Assembly (NCBI RefSeq): GCF_901709675.1
Contig: NC_051095.1
Span: 4,341,956-4,405,955 of the forward strand
DNA: 64,000 bases
Direction: 5' to 3'
From: Syngnathus acus
Lineage: Eukaryota > Chordata > Actinopteri > Syngnathiformes > Syngnathidae
The translations under genes and the position numbers were made by a program. The notes under the pieces were generated by a model. That model was given only the letters and a program-made list of their open reading frames with translations. It searched no databases and had not been told where the DNA came from. Position 1 is the stretch's first letter. The number at the start of each line of letters is the position of its first letter. Below, piece after piece: positions 26,068 through 37,500 of this stretch.

Positions 26068-28035
26068 TTCAAACCACGGTCTGGAAAAAGAAAGTGGGAG
26101 GTAGTCAGGAAGTAGCTTGCAACTGGATTTTGACTTGATAAGAAAATAAATAAATAATGCCAAAAAAGAATGCAGCAAATAAAAGGAAAGAGCACTCAGG
26201 ATGTCTTTCATTTCCAGCCATCCCATCATCAGGAATGCTTGAACGGAGCCATTATGGCGCCTTGATCCGACAAATACAGGACGGTCCTCTGATGATGTTA
26301 GGGAAAAACGGAGCGGGAAAGCCTGCTTTAGAATTTCAAAGGAAGTCGATTGTGGAAGGAGGTTAGAACCCCCAGCAAGGGGTTTTAGGACTAAAGGGGA
26401 TTTCAAGTCTTCAAGTCAAAATATACACAATATCTTTTCTATTTTTATGAATAGCAATGGTAGGCATGTCCATCAAGTTGCCCTCTCGGAAGCCAGTTTT
26501 ACTTTGCAACTTGAAATTTGGTTGGCAGGTCTATCCTGAGTAGACCCACAAAAAAAGTCTGTCCATTATTTTTGATTGAGGCAGCAAGTTTCAGGTATTT
26601 GTTTTTTTCTGAGGTCATTTGAACAGATAGGCGACACTAAACTGTGAAACATTTTGAGTTGTGGGGAGGACATGTGACAGGCAAGTTTGAAATTCTTAAC
26701 CAATAATTTGTTATACAGTATTGTCATTATTTTTATTGTTAAAAAAAACTTGATTCAAGAAAAATACTAAAATAAATTTTTTAAAAAATGTTGAAAATTC
26801 CTCCTTGATTTGCAAAATTGCTCCTCAAAGACAAAAAATATTTTGAAAATAAAATATATTCTAACACATTTTTTTATTATGAAGTCTATGTAATACCTAA
26901 AAATCACATTCTACCATTTGAGCTCTTCACGATACATAATAAATGACAATCAATGACGTTTTTTGTATAAACCGCACACAGACATTTGTCAAACAAGACC
27001 CCTGTTTACTTGTTTGCGTAATGAGCCTCATCAGTTACTAATTCAGATCTCGCGACGCTCTTTAACTCACAATGCAAGTCTCCATCCGCTCCTTAATAAA
27101 ACTGGAAACGACACATTTACATGACACAAATTTAATTTGTCAGCGCTTTAAATTGAGCCATCGAGTGCTGAAATCATGCCGATGTTAAAATTGTTACTGA
27201 TGCGACTCGGTGAGTGCTAGGTAATTAGCGATGATGTGCTACGGAAGAAGAAGAAGAAGGCGCGCCGCCGGCGGCCATCTTTTAGCCGACGTCTCTCCCG
27301 AAGAGAACCACCATCGTCCAGCGATAAAAGCGGCGAGGTTGATCAAAGCAACGCATTTACAACTTCCTGGATCTCATTCCTTCGATAATCCATCAATAAA
27401 ACCTACAAACATCCCAACTAAAACACAGCAATCCTGTTGTTGTTCTTCTAATTAATACGCCGCGTCTCGGGCACACTCGAGGTAATTAACTTTTTTTTTT
27501 CTTTTTTTTTTTTTTTTGCCGGCGCTGCACAGCAGATGGTGATTGAAAATACGAGGATGAGTCCCTCAATCAAGCGCCATTTGTCAGCGACCATTAATTA
27601 TCCAGCGAAAGAATACATCCGGTCCCCAAAGTTGATCGTTTAGAAAGAGAAGAAGAAGACGGTCCTTCTGTTGCTCATTACTCTTTAACGGCAGAAAGTG
27701 CTGAAACTAGAATGTCGCGTGGGGAGATTGCAATTTTAATAGCACTGTCATTATCTTTCTCCCATAAGGTGGCATAAAAGACTTGGAAGAAGAAAACAGA
27801 AGTGGGAGGGGGAGGGTGGGGAGGGGGCTCATCATCGATGTGATGATGAAAGGGTTCAAAATGGATTCAAAATGATGCAACGTATGACCACAAACCAACA
27901 GATGGTTGCTCAATAACAAGACGGTTCTCGTCAAAATCAAAATCTGGAGGCATTTTGTCTGCCGCTCAAAGTTGGGCGACCGGTTGAATTGATTTGACAG
28001 AACCGAGCTCCATCTTTGACACCGATAACCATCTT

Positions 28036-28150
28036 GGAAGGCATTAGAACATGAATTATCATTTTCATTTATTTATTTCCCCTAACCCTAATCCTATTTT
28101 AGAAGGCATTAGAACATGAATTATTATTTTTATGTATTTATTTACGTGAA
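28036..28150 (+). repeat. short tandem duplication, about 66 bp
   Basis: GGAAGGCATTAGAACATGAA followed by TTATCATTTTCATTTATTT is repeated about 66 bp later with small changes. Between the copies lies CCCCTAACCCTAATCC, a two-unit telomere-like string. Confidence 0.7.
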
Positions 28151-28194
28151 TCTTTATATGTCACATTTGGCTGCAGGTGGCCTCGATAGTCTTG

Positions 28195-28375
28195 ACATTT
28201 TATTCAAGACACATCCTCAACTTTTTTTAAGGTATTATGCCAAAAAAAAAAAAGCTCCAGTTTTGTCTCGTCAGACCAAAGGACACTTTTAGCATATTTC
28301 AGTCTTGTCAAGTTCAAGTTGTATGGATTTTTCTTTCATTACTGCATGGGTCCCAATAATTTTGTCCATGATGTG
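28195..28375 (-). mobile_element. possible Tc1-like transposon relic
   Basis: The segment contains CCAGTTTTGTCTCGTCAGAC followed by CAAAGGACACTTTT, and later CCCAATAATTTTGTCC. Such phrases occur in Tc1/mariner-type and related fish repeats. No transposase reading frame or clear ends remain, so the assignment is weak. Confidence 0.35.
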
Positions 28376-28947
28376 AAGGAAAATAAAAAGATTGAAGGGA
28401 AGTGGATAAAAGTGATCGCGCGAACTCCAGGAAGGGTTCCATCGCATGAAAAGGGCAAACAGAGTGGAGACCTCCTGCTGAAATGAAAGCCCGTCGCTTC
28501 TCTTCCTCGAAGGCCAAACAGCAGTCTTAATAAGAAAATAAAAATAAACACAATCATACGCTTCCCCCATATTTTCTCTTGAAAAGGAAGAAGGGGGGCA
28601 AATAAAAAAAAAAATCAATATATTTGGGGCATTTGTTTTTGTTGTGCCTTCTCTGAATGACTAGCTTCAGGTTTCTATGCGGACTTTGATTTATTTTGAC
28701 CAGGGGGGTGGGGGGGTCGGGATACGGAAGAAATGTCCATTATCAACTAGCTCCCTTGTCTTAATGAAATTGTTCCCTCGAACGTTTTAATTAACTCGCA
28801 GTCTGAGTCAAGTTGTGGACACAGACCGAGGCGGCGGCAGAACCTCCCAAATGATCGGAATACCAAAGAGGGAAAGACTTTCGAGAGGCTCTCGTCAGCT
28901 TTCATTCTCAGGCAAAACACACACAGCAAAGATAATGACGACCATGG

Positions 28948-28978
<31 letters not shown>

Positions 28979-28991
28979 TCACATTTTTCCC

Positions 28992-28997
28992 TTTATT
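28992..28997 (-). terminator. candidate distal poly(A) signal
   Basis: The minus strand reads GCCAATAAAGGG, followed about 20 nt on by an AT dinucleotide run and a T11 tract. It would give a 3' UTR of about 2.4 kb. It is the last well-placed AATAAA before the region loses UTR character; the choice is inferred. Confidence 0.35.
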
Positions 28998-30167
28998 GGC
29001 ATGATGAGGCTGATGAGAATTGCACATGAAAAATGAAATTCACAAGAAAATTCCTACAATAGGTAGAACCACAAAGGCATTGGTAAGGCAACGTGGATAG
29101 GACACACACACACACACATACACACGCACACACACGCACAAAATTCCCTCTCCACACATAAAATCACACCCACACATATTGTCCTTCCAAAGAAAAACAT
29201 GATTACCCGACAAAGCAGTGGCAAAATCCTCGGTAGGTCACAATACTAAAAATTGCTCTAATATATTGCTACTCTAGGCCATTTACAAAGCAGTTTATTA
29301 CACTGATTAAAGCCGCACATCTATTAAAAACGGGACGCCATTACCCAAACCAACGTCAAGAAAACATTGCATGGAAACATTTGGCCTACCATGAGGTAGG
29401 CGGGAGTTTTTTTTTTTTCTCCCATTGTCAGCACCCTCTCGTTTTTGGCCATGCACACTAGCAAACCACAAACACGACCACGTTGAACACTAAAGTCGGG
29501 AGTTTGCCACAAACGGATGTCACAAAAGGTCACACGTGCATTTACCGGCGCAGAGACGTCTTAAAGGGACCGGCCGGCACGAGGGCGCTGACATCACAGC
29601 AACTGGGTAATGGGTCAAAAAAAATATAAAAATAAAAAATCACAACAATCAGCACTAAAATACAATTCTGAAAAATAATTTATTGCTTTTTATATATTTT
29701 TCCCTCTTTTTATTTAGATTATTATTACTCTTCTTGTTATTACTGCGAATAATATCAGTAGTATATGTTTTTTTCTTTTTTCAAAAGATCTTTTTTTAAA
29801 AAAAATTTCAAGAAAGGAAATTGTAAACTTTTCGTTTGGCATTCACTTAATCGAGCGAGAGCGGAGACGCAACAAAGTCTTTCAAAAATGGCGCGAAATT
29901 TCTGCAAAGAAACCCCGTTTATTGCTTTCTGTTCTACGTGAAAGGAAAAAGCGAGCGGGAAAGTGCCGCCGACGTAATGAGACTGGATGAAGCTACTGAT
30001 TGTTCCGGAAAAAAGGCATAGAAGGTCGTATTATTCCCTACCTTGGAAAAATTATTGGACACCCTGTCTCGTGATTGAGCGTTAAATAAAATTAAAAAAT
30101 AAATATATATATTTAAAAAAAAAAAAAAAAAGTCATGTAAAATGTAGCCCATAAATATTGCTGATTC

Positions 30168-30188
30168 AAAAAATAAATACATAAATAC
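30168..30188 (-). promoter_or_regulatory. AU-rich element cluster in the 3' UTR
   Basis: On the minus strand the sequence is GTATTTATGTATTTATTTTTT, containing two AUUUA pentamers in a U-rich context, with a further ATTTA (AATATTTATGG) close by. Such elements bind decay and stabilising proteins and are common in short-lived mRNAs; the PGC-1alpha transcript is known to turn over quickly. Function here is inferred. Confidence 0.45.
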
Positions 30189-30327
30189 GCAATTTCCGCT
30201 GATTGAAAAGATTCCAATGCATCATCGTCTCCCTGTGTTGAATCAATGACAACCGTACAAAGCACTAAAATCAAACATACATGTATTATGTATGTGCATA
30301 TACTGTATATGGACATATATATGCACA

Positions 30328-30376
30328 TATTTACACACTGTACACACACATAAATATGTCGCATACAGTATATACA
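30328..30376 (-). promoter_or_regulatory. paired Pumilio-type motifs in the 3' UTR
   Basis: The minus strand holds UGUAAAUA (complement of 30328-30335) and UGUAUAUA (complement of 30369-30376), both exact matches to UGUANAUA and 41 nt apart. The surrounding sequence is a TA/CA-rich low-complexity region, so chance matches are plausible. Confidence 0.35.
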
Positions 30377-30748
30377 CAATATCTTGTGATTGTTTTAGAA
30401 ATAATCAATAAAAAAAAAAAAATGGGGTCGGTCGTTTTTACAATCATGAAAAACGTAAAAAAGAAAAAAATATATTTTACACAGTGAGGAAAAAACAGAC
30501 TGAATAACTTATACAAAAAAAAAAGACATTTGATCACGTGCTGCCTCAAAATGAGCAATCGGTCATTTTTTTTGCCTTTTTTTTACAATCATTATATGTC
30601 TCTAAACATCATGTCGGCGTACAATATGTTTTACAGTATCGTAATTACTATCGACATCCATCGACATTCGGAATTAAGAAAAAATTTTCCCCCCGCATTT
30701 TTGAAAAAGGCTGCGTTTTACAGTGCATAGCTGTAACAAATAAACAAC

Positions 30749-30754
30749 TTTATT
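30749..30754 (-). terminator. candidate proximal poly(A) signal
   Basis: The minus strand reads AATAAA about 650 nt after the stop codon. It is followed by GTTGTTTATTTGTTACAG, a GU/U-rich stretch typical of a downstream element. It could produce a short 3' UTR isoform lacking the AU-rich and Pumilio elements further on. Confidence 0.4.
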
Positions 30755-31401
30755 TCCCAACTTTACACGAACATAAAAAATATTCCTTTTTAGAGTTATT
30801 TGCAAATACACAACTACACTTCTCTATCAAATGTAGACAACAAGAGATACGATTCCCTCAAACGCTTGCTTTTAAAATGTAACACCGGATCCAGAGAGAT
30901 TTAAAAAAGAAAAAAAAAAAACAGCAAGAACTCCCCCTCCCCCCCGAAAAAAATAAAAACAACAAAATAAAATCTGGCTGAACAAGCTGCATCTTTTCAC
31001 CCCCTCCAAAGAATTGTGGGTCTTGTAGTGCTTTGGGGGAGGGGGCGGGTTGTGGTTGGGGGAAATCCCTTTTCCTTTTTTTTTTTTTTAAATCCCTTCC
31101 TTCGTTTACGGTTCTACAGCCGTCAAAGCCGTGCAGCAGGTTCTGAGGGTTCACTGGCTTTCCCAAAAGTCGCTTGCTCAGCTTTTCAGCAGCTATGTTC
31201 ATGTAAACTTTTGTTTTGGATAGATTCTGATGACAGGTCTATAGACTTTTTACTCTTCTTCAATACTCCACCGCGTATCGAGTGTAAAACTTCTCGTCGT
31301 CCAAAAAGAAAGAGACGCGAGTGAGGTATCGGGAGTCCCTCGTGGGGGTGGGTGGCGTGTCGGGGGGGTGTGGACGACTCGGGCGTGAAGCCACGAGAGG
31401 G

Positions 31402-31505
31402 TTACCTTCTCAGGCTACGCTGGGCCTCCCTCAGCAAGCTGTCAAAATCCAAGGAGTCATACTTGCTTTTGGTGGAGGCGGGGTCAAAGTCGTCCGAATG
31501 GGAGT
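31402..31505 (-). CDS. ppargc1a: ppargc1a coding exon 13 (residues 1145-1178 and stop)
   Basis: The coding part is 104 bp. After completing an Asp codon it reads [20 protein letters not shown] then [13 protein letters not shown] and TAA at 31402-31404. This matches the mammalian C terminus [33 protein letters not shown] with two changes (Asn to His, Lys to Arg). The LDFDSLL..AQRSL segment is the motif by which PGC-1 proteins bind the nuclear cap-binding protein CBP80. The acceptor is TTCCACAG. The exon continues into the 3' UTR. Confidence 0.96.
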
Positions 31506-34500
31506 CTGTGGAAGTGAAAGTTGGAATTTAGTCAGTTTACGATTAAAACCAAATTTGAGCTTCGTGGGTGAAGTTGATGAAACAGCATAAAGGTTTTGGA
31601 CTTGTTAGAATTAAGCTAGGTGACTCACGAGTGAGACATTCACCAGGAACGTGTACTTTTTAAGGGAGGGAGCGAAGTTGACATATTTCTGGATTCAAAA
31701 GGATGAAAGAGTCGCTGGCAGCTTGCTGTCACTTTTTGGTGGAAAGTAAAGAGACAGGACTTTTCTTTGTCTCCTCCACTCGTCATTTTTTTACCTCATA
31801 CCTACACCTTAAATTCCCGAGGAGTCCGCAAAAGATAAAAGTTCAAATTTAAAAAATTCTTGGGGAAACGCTAATGAAGATTCATTATATATTCCTTACA
31901 GGGGAAGGATGAAAATCTTGAAAATAAATCCTGGAAAAATTGGAAATTACCCAAAAGTCAAATATCTGGCCTGGCGCCACGGATACTTCAAAGGGGGCGG
32001 GGCTATGCTAGCTACGGATATGCTAGCTCTGCCTGTGACCAGTAACACGATCTCAATAATAATTTATAGTATCATATCTTACAATTTTCAAAGAAATAAA
32101 ATGCTCAAAGTAATTAAAATCGTCCGACATAGTATATAAGAAAAATCTCGGCAGACAAACAATATTGTGCTTCCGTTTGAGACACGTCATCCTGGTTCCA
32201 TTTGAGTGTTTTGCAGCGTGCGAGTGTATTTCCAAATTCCTTAGACGGTGTCGGCAAGACTAACAAACCCCCTCCTCCGAAAATCCCGATTTTGAGATTG
32301 GGTGTGTTGCAAAAAAGTGGCTATTTTTATACTGACGCCTCCACTCTCTCATGTGTCCTATTTTTCCCGATGGAGCAGATAATACGCAGGCTCTATCTTA
32401 TCTCTGGCAACAGACAGCTCCAACAAATGGGGGGCCCCAAAGGGACCCGGCGGCACACGCTGAGAAATGGCACTGACCATGGCAGCGAGAGGAGATACCA
32501 GGCGTGATCTACGCTAATGCGATGGCCGACGGCTGCGTTTGTGTCCCGCTGCGCACCTTGAGGGATGAAAAATAACCCCGGCGCTCTACTTTAAACTAAT
32601 GGACAGTGTTCTGTGAAAACAAGCGCACACACACGCACACAATGACACAAATAGGCTTGCGGACAACACTTATTAGGCTAACCTCTCCTGTTTAACGTTG
32701 ATTCATCTTAAGAACCTCACATGCGCCTGACACGATGGACCCCATTAATGGCAACTTCCAATATTAGAAATGCACCAAAGAGTTTGTGTGAAACTCTCGA
32801 GTACTATAGGAAACTGTGACAGGTTAAGTATAAATCAAAATTAGGGCTGTGCGATATCACATTTTTTCAACAACAATACACCACTTGTACGTTCCAGGCC
32901 ATAAGTATCAGTCGCTGGTATCGGCATCATTCCGGATTACTCGATGCCTTGGAATGAAGCCGGTATCGGTACTCGCCTAATCGTCATGAAAATATAAATC
33001 TAAAAAAAAAAAAAACACTCCGAAAAAGCACTTAGTTGAAATTTTACCCGAAAATGTCTTGATAAATCCACTGGCTTGAAATCTCACCATCATTTCATGA
33101 AAATTCATGCAAAATTTCCCTGGCTTGAAATTTCCATCAACATTTTTGACTAATCCTCCACAAAAAAAAAAGCACAAGCTGAAATTCACATATGACTCCC
33201 TTGGAGAAAAAAAACATCTAAATTGACACATCCAGAAAATACACTGACTTGAAATGTCCCAAACGCAATGCTAAAAATAAAAAATTTGACTCTGACTTGA
33301 CATGATGGCTCTCCTCGCCATTGTTTTCCTGCCGACAAGCTTTCCACATCAGCTGCTTCCTGCAGCCAACTATGTTCACCAACTGACCTCTGAACTCAAA
33401 CCGACCCTTTTGAGCAGCGAATGCCCAGCGGACACGTTGAGGGCGATGGAAGAATTGTTTCCGGCGGAGAGATGAGTCTCCTTTTATCTACATCGCCTTT
33501 TTGTTTTGCCGTATTAAACATCTACACTGCCGCCCCCCCCCCCTCCTTTTTTTCCTGACAGTTCTCGCAGCCATGTAAACATACAAGGCTGTCTCGAGGG
33601 GCTTGAGATTGTGTGTGTGTGTGTATGCAGACAACAACAAAGCTACGCACTTACCCAAGTCTGTGTAATGTGATTTGCAGAATTGCTTTTGTCCGCCGAA
33701 GCACAGCTCGAAGCGCGGCTCGTCGGCCCGCCGCAAGGTGTGTCCGTTGTCGAGGGCGGCGAGGGCGTCGCACGTGTAGCGGTATGTGATGAAGCCAAAA
33801 TTGTCCCTGGTTGTTCAGGGACACACAAAGAATGCGTCAGAGTGACACGGTGAGACAACGGATGCGTTATTTAAATGCTAAAGGAAATCAATGAAAGTGG
33901 CTGGTCGGGTCAAAAGCAGTGCTAACCAAAAAAAAAAAAAAGGTTAATTATATTTCACATATGGCGGTAAATGATCCAATTTCACTTAATTGGTCCGAAA
34001 AGGTTGGTAAAACTGCTGTAAACTAAAGCAAGCAAATGTGGAACAGCAAATTAAAAATAATAATAAATTATTGACATTTATGGTGGCAATGCTAATAGTT
34101 AGCATAACAAAGCAAGCAAGTTGTTTACTCCAAAAACACTATGCTGACTTAATTAGTTCTTTACACTCAAAGTTTCTTGCTTTGACATTTTGAGTTCACT
34201 CAACTTCTGAAAAAAATAAAAAGCTAAATGTGTTGATTTATGGCCGCACGCTAGCAGAGAACTTACCCATCATCCCTCAAGTTGACCGCACATTCTTCAA
34301 TCTCGCCAAAGACTTCAAAGCGCCGCTTCAACTCGGTCCGGGTGCAGTCGGACCTCAGTCGTCCCACGTACACCGCCCGTCTCTCCCCCTAACAAGACAG
34401 ACAGAGCAACAGGCAGGAGATGAACCGGGGTGCCTCGTCTGTCCGTTTCACCCCCACCCGTGTTCTCCTAATGGACTAGCCTCCATTGACGTCTTCTCCG

Positions 34501-37500
34501 CTACGTTCCTTTGTGATTGGTTTGCTCCGCTTTGGCTTATCTGATGGAGCCGTATGAGGAAAGTGCCTCGGGTCTGCAGTGGCACTACAATTCCTCTTCC
34601 TCTCGGTGCAACACATCAACCGCGGGGAGACTGATTTTTATCAAATGATGCAATGTCTTCACTCCGGGACGGCTGCTTTTTCTTCGTCCAAGTCTAAAAA
34701 TAAAAACTGCGCGGTGACTCAGCCTCATATCAGGAAGCATCCGCTTGATTGGGCTCGCAGGCTGACGACTTAATGGCTGATTAAGGATTTTTTTGTTTTT
34801 AGGAAAAGGGGCAACCTCCAAAGTTTGTCTTCTTTCTAGAAAGTGAAATTCAACAGAAACCCTTTTGAACAGTTGACATCATTGTCAAAGTCAAGGGCCG
34901 GGGGCCAGATACGGCCCGCCACATCATTTTCTGTGGCCCGTAAAGACAAATTGTGCATCAAATTTATGTGTGATTACAAAAATTGCCAATTGTCTTCACT
35001 TCCAAAAATGATGTTTTTAAAATATTTGAAGTTTCCACTTGTCTGATTTGAAAATGAATTATTTGTCAGTTTGTTTTTTACCTTATACAATATATAATAT
35101 GAGGCATTCATACGTTTATTTGGGTTGACAGTCATAATGGCCCTCCGAAGAAAACTGTGACAAAAATGAGCTTGACATTACATTGAGAATAGAATTGAAT
35201 ATGGTTGTATTTATTTACATTGCGTGCCATGTCCGGTGGACGAAATATGGCTAAAACACATGTATCGTCACTTTCTGACCCATAAGGCAAAAACACCCGG
35301 ATTTCCTGGCACCTCGGAGGATGTGAGGGTCAAAGCGGAATAATGAAGCCACTAACTGCGCCAGGCTGCAATTATATCTTTTGAGGACTTTAATTGCATC
35401 CGCTAATCATTTTTACACCGCGCACGCCTCGGGATACGGCGTACAAGTCGCATTATTTATTTATCCCTTCATTTACTTCACTGCGGCAAGCCGACGGAGG
35501 CCTATCGAGACGGCGAGCGGCGTCTCGAGGGTGCGTGTGACATATGGAAATCAGGTGTCACGCTCAAACTTCACCTATGCCCCGGGAGAAATCCAAATTA
35601 ACTACAGATTTATATTTTGTAGCCTCTCTTTCATGCTTGGCTTGTATCCATGACGGACGAGTAAATGCTGAATTAGGGCTTTAGTTGCTGACAACTGATA
35701 AATAGGCGGAATGTTTTTTGACGGCACCCCCGAGGGCTGCCTGTGTAGGAGAGAGGCAGCCGGCCGGACGGACGGAGACGCTCTCCCGTCCGTCTCTGCC
35801 CTCTTAAACCTCGTTTGACAGCATGAGCGGTAATTGTTTGTCTCCGCGCCAGCCAAGTTTGCATTAGCGCGCCGTTTAATGCGTTCTTTATCGACGGGCG
35901 GTCGAGGCGTTGCTTTTGCCGGATTCGCCCCGTCTCAAGGAGACAGTTGGCAAGTCCATTGTCTCCAAAATCACGATTTTCCTTTCTTCTCCATCGGCCC
36001 CAACTTCCTCGGAGGAAAGCATTTCGTGTTTTGTCCTTGACTAATTGATAACCTCCCGACAAAAAGACATCTAAAAATACACCCCGACGAGACATAAGTC
36101 CTCTGGGTGTCCTAAAGAAAGATCTCGCGTCAGTGTCTTTGTTTTTGCCCAAGGAGGGGACAGAAATTGACTCACGATTGCCTTTTGTCGTTGCACGTCC
36201 TTCTGCTCGGCCATTTGGAGCTCCCGCTTCTCGCAGTCCCGAAGGTACTCTTCCCTCTTCAGCCTCTCGTGCTGATACTCCTCGTAGCTGTCGTACCTAA
36301 AGGAGAACATCTGATCTTCAAATGGAATCCAAACGAGAGGACTTGACGGTACCAACGTCTCTATTTGTGTAAAAACCGTAGAGTTGAGTCTTTTCGGAAC
36401 TCAAGGGGACCACGGTGGCTGCATCTGTCAGCAAACCTTCACATGCCATTACGTTCTAGTTTGGAAGTGCACCATCACCCCAGCTCACCGCGCTGATGAG
36501 TAACTCTCAGCCTTGTCGGATGTCATTAGGCGCATGGGTACCAAAATCAGCTGGGAGTGCTGCGATGGTGTCACTCCACTTGCTTCCAAATTGCCCTTTT
36601 GCACAGGTGCAAAGTTGATTCTGCATCACGGTCGGGCATCATTTGGATTTAGACAGTTCCGATTCATTTTTTTCGATTCCTAACGATTCTCGATTCGGAT
36701 TTAAATAAGACAGACAAAAAAAATAATCTAAATTGACTATATATGGATACACGGCGCCAGAAATGCTCAGCTCGTTTTGGGTCGGACCGCACCATTAGTT
36801 TGCTACTATGGTGGACCAAAAAAACTCGATTTATTTTTTCGATTTTTAGTATCGTAACCTGGAGCATCAACTGAATGAATGTATGACGTATTTCAGGGAG
36901 GGGCTTCATTAATTGTGCCTGGACCCAAAGGTATCAAACCATTCCGTGGTGCTTTTACTAAAAATGTTTGTGCACCTGTCACATTGCTAACATACATGCC
37001 GCTAAGTAACATGACAAAAAGAAAAATTCAATGTCTCACCTCGGCCTGCGACTGAGAGGAGATCGCGACTGCGGGCTCTTATGACTCCTGGAACGGAAAG
37101 TGCTTGATTCATTGTTGCGACACCTGGAATGAAGGAGGATAAAGACATCTTTGAAATGACTTAAGTGTTTGAAGCATGCAAAAAAAGATTCAAAAAACTT
37201 GATGATTAGGAGAAAAGAAGAAACCCAGCTGGCCCAGCTAACTACCGAACAAATTGAGCTCCACTCCTCAAGTTTTGGATGCTTCATTATTGAAGCATCG
37301 CTGAGAAACGACAACGTGAATTATGGAAGAAGACAATCCCGGAATGCCGCTTTGGAAAGATGGCAAATCTCTAACTGGGAAGATGTGAAGAGAAAAACAC
37401 ATCAAGTGTTCTCTTCTCTCCTGTTCTGCTGTGGCCTCGTATTTTCGGGAAGCTTGTCAGACTGTGATTGAATTGCCTTGAGACTATTATTGGATAAATG

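Larger units (their letters stand above)
25191..28991. other. 3' flank adjoining the gene, no gene recognised
   Basis: No supportable gene. It holds mononucleotide G runs at about 25674-25688 and 26044-26067 (24 G), an AAG-rich run near 27245 and a T-rich run near 27490-27517. The TA dinucleotide run at about 28958-28977 lies next to the candidate distal poly(A) signal. Confidence 0.55.
28992..31401 (-). other. ppargc1a: ppargc1a 3' UTR (estimated extent)
   Basis: The stretch after the stop codon is AT-rich and open of other genes, as expected for the long 3' UTR of this gene. It holds T-rich runs, AUUUA elements and two UGUANAUA Pumilio-type motifs. The 3' end is uncertain: AATAAA motifs occur on the minus strand at 30749-30754, 29918-29923, 29679-29684, 29294-29299 and 28992-28997. 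I extended the feature to the most distal plausible one. Within it, a CA-rich microsatellite (about 29101-29140) lies near the end, so the true UTR could stop before that. Confidence 0.55.

Noticed and set aside
28979-28985. miR-23 seed match (AATGTGA on the minus strand)
   Set aside because: It lies at or beyond the likely cleavage point of the distal poly(A) signal, so it is probably not in the mature mRNA.
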